Origin: a virus
Reading direction: 5' to 3' (one strand)
DNA length: 59,026 nucleotides
IMG/VR virus record: IMGVR_UViG_3300030520_000025
Coordinates: 1-59,026 of that record
The notes below the pieces were generated by a model. The model did not search any database. It was not told the DNA's origin and worked only from the letters and a program-made list of their open reading frames with translations. This document shows, in pieces, positions 56,601 to 59,026 of the stretch. The position numbers were made by a program, and so were the translations under genes. Numbering within the stretch: position 1 is the first letter of the stretch; every line of letters begins with the position of its first letter.

Positions 56601-59026
56601 TCAGTCAAGTACGACCTCTCGGGTCGCCCATTCATCTACCACTTCCTGCATCTTCTTCGTTAGTGGATATCTAGACTGCAGCCTGAGAGCGGTATTCTCG
56701 AAATCTCTCAGCGTCGTCCAGCCCATAGCGCAGGCGAATACATTGTCGTCTTTTTGCCCTTCTTCATGTTCCATCCGGGTTTGCCCGCCATCCTTCTTCT
56801 TTCGCACGAACGTTCCGAGCTGGCGGATAACGATGGGGTCGTTCAGGATGTACCAGCCCGTGTTCACCGCATCGACGAACCTCTCCAGCAGAATCGACCG
56901 AGACCATGCCGTGGTGCGCCAGCCCTCCTTGCTCCCCTTGTTCGGGTCGATGTTCCCCTTCTGGTCGTAGAACTGCATGATGTGGTGGTACGTGAACCCC
57001 ATGATCTTCAATTGGTGCTGGCACTCGTCCCCAGGCTTCCGTACCTGCTCGATCACGAACTTGGGGTCGTTGCCGCCATTCTCGTTCTGCCCGAACAGCA
57101 CGGCCACGCAAGCGGCGATGCGCGCCATCTGCGGGGAGTTCACTTTGAGAGACGTGAAGGATGCTACCTGTACCGTCGGGGCTGTGGCGCCGCCGTCCCT
57201 GCACACGCTGAGCGCGGCGCGGTCCTCGTTTGGGGTGTTCAACCCATAGGCGGTATCAACCGAGATTGCGTACTGCACACCGGGTATCGGCGGCTCGTAG
57301 ATCATCAGCTTGTCGAAGGTTGCGGCGTCGTCCGAGTCGTCAAACGACTTCATCGGAACCAGCGTCCACTCGTAGTGGTTGCCGTCGGGGGCGTCCCACT
57401 CCAGATTGATCCGCTGCTCGGTCCAGTCCACTTCCTCTTCGTTCGGGCGGTGAGGAGTGTTGTCGCTTCCGATGAGGATCGTCCTGCCGGTGATGGAGTA
57501 AGGCTTGTATCCGCGCTCGCGGCCGGCTGTGACCACTTCGATCGTGTCGCGCTCGAATACGGGGTCATGCTCGCTCTGGAAAGCGTCTTCGGGAGTCGGA
57601 GCGTACTGCGAAAGGAACTGGCTCTCCGAGTGAGAGGCTACGGCTTCCTTCCAAAGGCACTCCCAATACCACTGGAACACTCTGCCCATCTGCCAATGTT
57701 GGCCCAGCACGTCGCTGAGATAGGACGTCTGGCGGACGAATAGTTCGGCGCGGCGGCGCATGCGGCTCGTCGCTTCCGATGGGGCCCAGCCCTCAGGAAC
57801 CGGGCGGGCGCGGAGCCAGTCCTTCGGAGGGTACAAATCCTCAGCGCACGACGGCGGGATAAAGAATGGGGTGAAGCGTCCGCCTTTGTCTAGGTTCTCG
57901 GTGTAGTATTCCCATTTCTCCCGCTGCCACGTAGTCGCCATGCTGCCGGTGCCCTCAAGCACCATGAAGAGGCTGCGGGTGGCGTGGCACGCCGGGAAGA
58001 GGCCTTCTTCCAGCACGCGCTTGGGGTTGGCGTAGTCACCGAGCTCGCTGATGTGAATGCAACTCGGGCTGTCACCCTGAGCGATACCGACTTCCTGATT
58101 ACCCGACTGCACGGAGAGCTTGGAGCCGTTCGACCACCGCGGCTCTTTGGCTTTGATAATCGTCTTTGGCGGACCCAGCCAGAATGGAAGGCGCGTCCAC
58201 GTCGTGTCGATCATCGCGGCCAGCTTGTCGGACTGCTGAGCCTGGACGGAAGCCATCACCGCGTAGGTGTTCGTGCGGAAGAGAATGCGGTGTAGGAAGA
58301 ATTGAGCAACGGCAGTCGAGATTCCGACTTGCCGACAGTTGTGAGTCACGAATCCTTCGGCGATAAATGTTCCGGTGGATGTTTGAATATCCACCATGCG
58401 CTGCTCTGGCAGGAGTTCTATCTTGACCACTTTAGCCCATCCCACACCACTGCGCTTACCCGGGAGAGACTTCCCCTCCCACCAGTTTTTCCCTATGAAC
58501 CTACTTGGTCTTCCTCGTCCGAAGAGGCGGAACAACTCGTCCATGCGGGACAATCGCAACCTACCCACGGGCTGAGTTCCAAGAACCGAAGAGTCTTCTG
58601 GCGTTCTGATGTCTAGTTCTTCTCCAAAGTTATAATCGCGCTCCCTTAGGTATCTCCGAGCCCTGTTGAACGTTTCTCCAAGCCGTTGAGTTATACAGAA
58701 GTCAGCACCCTTGCGGGCCGAGTTGCAGCTTCCTTCTCCATCCGCCAAACCAGCAAACCATCCATCCTCGTGGGTCGGCTCCTCCCACGGTTTCGTTATC
58801 CATCGCACCCTATCGCCGATGCGGAAATCTTCTGCGTTTCTCCACTGCGTTGTTGTTCCACCACGGAGACATCCCAGCAAGGGATGCTCGGGTCCGCATA
58901 CCACTTCACGGCCGTCATCCATCGTCAATCGAACTGCCTTCTCTCTCGTCTCCCACTTTTTCTCGACCGTACACGTCCGCATCTTGCGGTCGTTGCCTTT
59001 CCCTTTCGGTGCATACTCGTCTACCA
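56601..59026 (-). CDS. terL: Terminase large subunit, C-terminal part (rest of intein plus C-extein)
   Basis: This continues the gene from 1-608. The first part is intein. From Cys at 58337-58335 the C-extein begins CRQVGISTAVAQ, which after splicing completes the Walker A motif with the N-extein (LFVLK then CRQVGIST). CIHISELGDY is the Walker B region and YAISVDTAYGLNTPNEDRA is the start of the RNase H-like nuclease with its catalytic Asp. The enzyme pumps and cuts concatemeric DNA at the portal. It ends at 56601. 578 C-extein residues. Confidence 0.93.
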   Translation of the reverse strand, partial: VDEYAPKGKGNDRKMRTCTVEKKWETREKAVRLTMDDGREVVCGPEHPLLGCLRGGTTTQWRNAEDFRIGDRVRWITKPWEEPTHEDGWFAGLADGEGSCNSARKGADFCITQRLGETFNRARRYLRERDYNFGEELDIRTPEDSSVLGTQPVGRLRLSRMDELFRLFGRGRPSRFIGKNWWEGKSLPGKRSGVGWAKVVKIELLPEQRMVDIQTSTGTFIAEGFVTHNCRQVGISTAVAQFFLHRILFRTNTYAVMASVQAQQSDKLAAMIDTTWTRLPFWLGPPKTIIKAKEPRWSNGSKLSVQSGNQEVGIAQGDSPSCIHISELGDYANPKRVLEEGLFPACHATRSLFMVLEGTGSMATTWQREKWEYYTENLDKGGRFTPFFIPPSCAEDLYPPKDWLRARPVPEGWAPSEATSRMRRRAELFVRQTSYLSDVLGQHWQMGRVFQWYWECLWKEAVASHSESQFLSQYAPTPEDAFQSEHDPVFERDTIEVVTAGRERGYKPYSITGRTILIGSDNTPHRPNEEEVDWTEQRINLEWDAPDGNHYEWTLVPMKSFDDSDDAATFDKLMIYEPPIPGVQYAISVDTAYGLNTPNEDRAALSVCRDGGATAPTVQVASFTSLKVNSPQMARIAACVAVLFGQNENGGNDPKFVIEQVRKPGDECQHQLKIMGFTYHHIMQFYDQKGNIDPNKGSKEGWRTTAWSRSILLERFVDAVNTGWYILNDPIVIRQLGTFVRKKKDGGQTRMEHEEGQKDDNVFACAMGWTTLRDFENTALRLQSRYPLTKKMQEVVDEWATREVVLD
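58338..59026 (-). mobile_element. Intein, C-terminal segment with LAGLIDADG-type endonuclease motif
   Basis: It contains block B (GPEHPLL), a single LAGLIDADG-type motif (GWFAGLADGEGS), and the C-terminal splicing block (VKIELLPEQRMVDIQTSTGT, then FIAEGFVTHN) ending in Asn before Cys. The total of 258 residues leaves room for only one LAGLIDADG motif, so the endonuclease would act as a homodimer or be vestigial. Splicing residues (Cys1, penultimate His, Asn, Cys+1) are all present. Confidence 0.9.
58900..59026. repeat. Terminal direct repeat (right copy)
   Basis: Same as 1-127 except the last base (a instead of g). It lies in the intein in the same frame. In the joined sequence the position reads GCG (left copy) or GTG (right copy), Ala or Val. 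Confidence 0.9.

Noticed and set aside
1-59026. CRISPR arrays, insertion sequences, diversity-generating retroelement, rRNA or tRNA genes
   Set aside because: No regularly spaced repeats, transposase, reverse transcriptase or complete tRNA or rRNA structure was seen on either strand.

Overview
The window is a complete tailed-phage genome, linearised at an arbitrary point. The first 126 bases recur exactly at the end (58900-59025). Base 127 and the final base (59026) differ, g versus a. The unique length is therefore about 58.9 kb on a circular map, and a 127-base overlap is the usual signature of a circular contig from a k-mer assembler. The artificial ends fall inside the terminase large-subunit gene, within an intein. 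There is no tape-measure gene, integrase, DNA polymerase or RNA polymerase. There are large internal-virion-type proteins and a tail-nozzle-like protein. This points to a lytic, short-tailed (podovirus-like) phage that uses host replication and transcription. The host cannot be fixed from the sequence. A Gram-negative host is likely because of the signal-peptide and lysozyme lysis genes. A soil or environmental lineage such as Acidobacteriota is only a guess.

Layout. Bases 7804-21829 (+) are the early side. An operon of seven genes pairs an amidoligase with a class-II glutamine amidotransferase and closes with a terminator at about 11.09 kb. Next come a recombination and replication block (ERF annealing protein, YqaJ-type exonuclease, SF2 helicase, primase-type zinc-finger protein, two PD-(D/E)XK-like nucleases), two HNH endonucleases, and a run of small accessory genes. 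Bases 7402-4066 (-) hold a tightly overlapping operon of small zinc-ribbon, helix-turn-helix and membrane proteins. It converges on two plus-strand genes (3354-4091) at a strong bidirectional terminator. Bases 2556-3353 are a long intergenic control region.

The late genes run leftward from about 2.55 kb through terS and terL, across the ends, and on from 58.9 kb to 21.8 kb. The order is terminase, portal, scaffold-like, major capsid, adaptor and nozzle-like proteins, internal virion proteins, four consecutive fibre or secreted-type proteins that all carry Sec signal peptides, and finally holin-type genes and a T4-type lysozyme. Most late and early genes are joined by ATGA, GTGA or TAATG overlaps, so translation is probably coupled.

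The observations I rate highest are these. (1) Two unrelated homing-type endonuclease genes (HNH/AP2 at 17.8 kb and endonuclease VII-like at 42.2 kb) share a leader of matched length. It folds the same way in both, with compensatory base changes in two helices, and places the GTG start inside a stem. (2) The amidoligase plus class-II amidotransferase operon has a Cys-rich zinc-knuckle N-terminus. (3) An intein interrupts the terminase Walker A motif. (4) Signal peptides occur on tail-fibre-like proteins. (5) Two small genes are nested in other frames, and several short sequence families are repeated near starts or operators.
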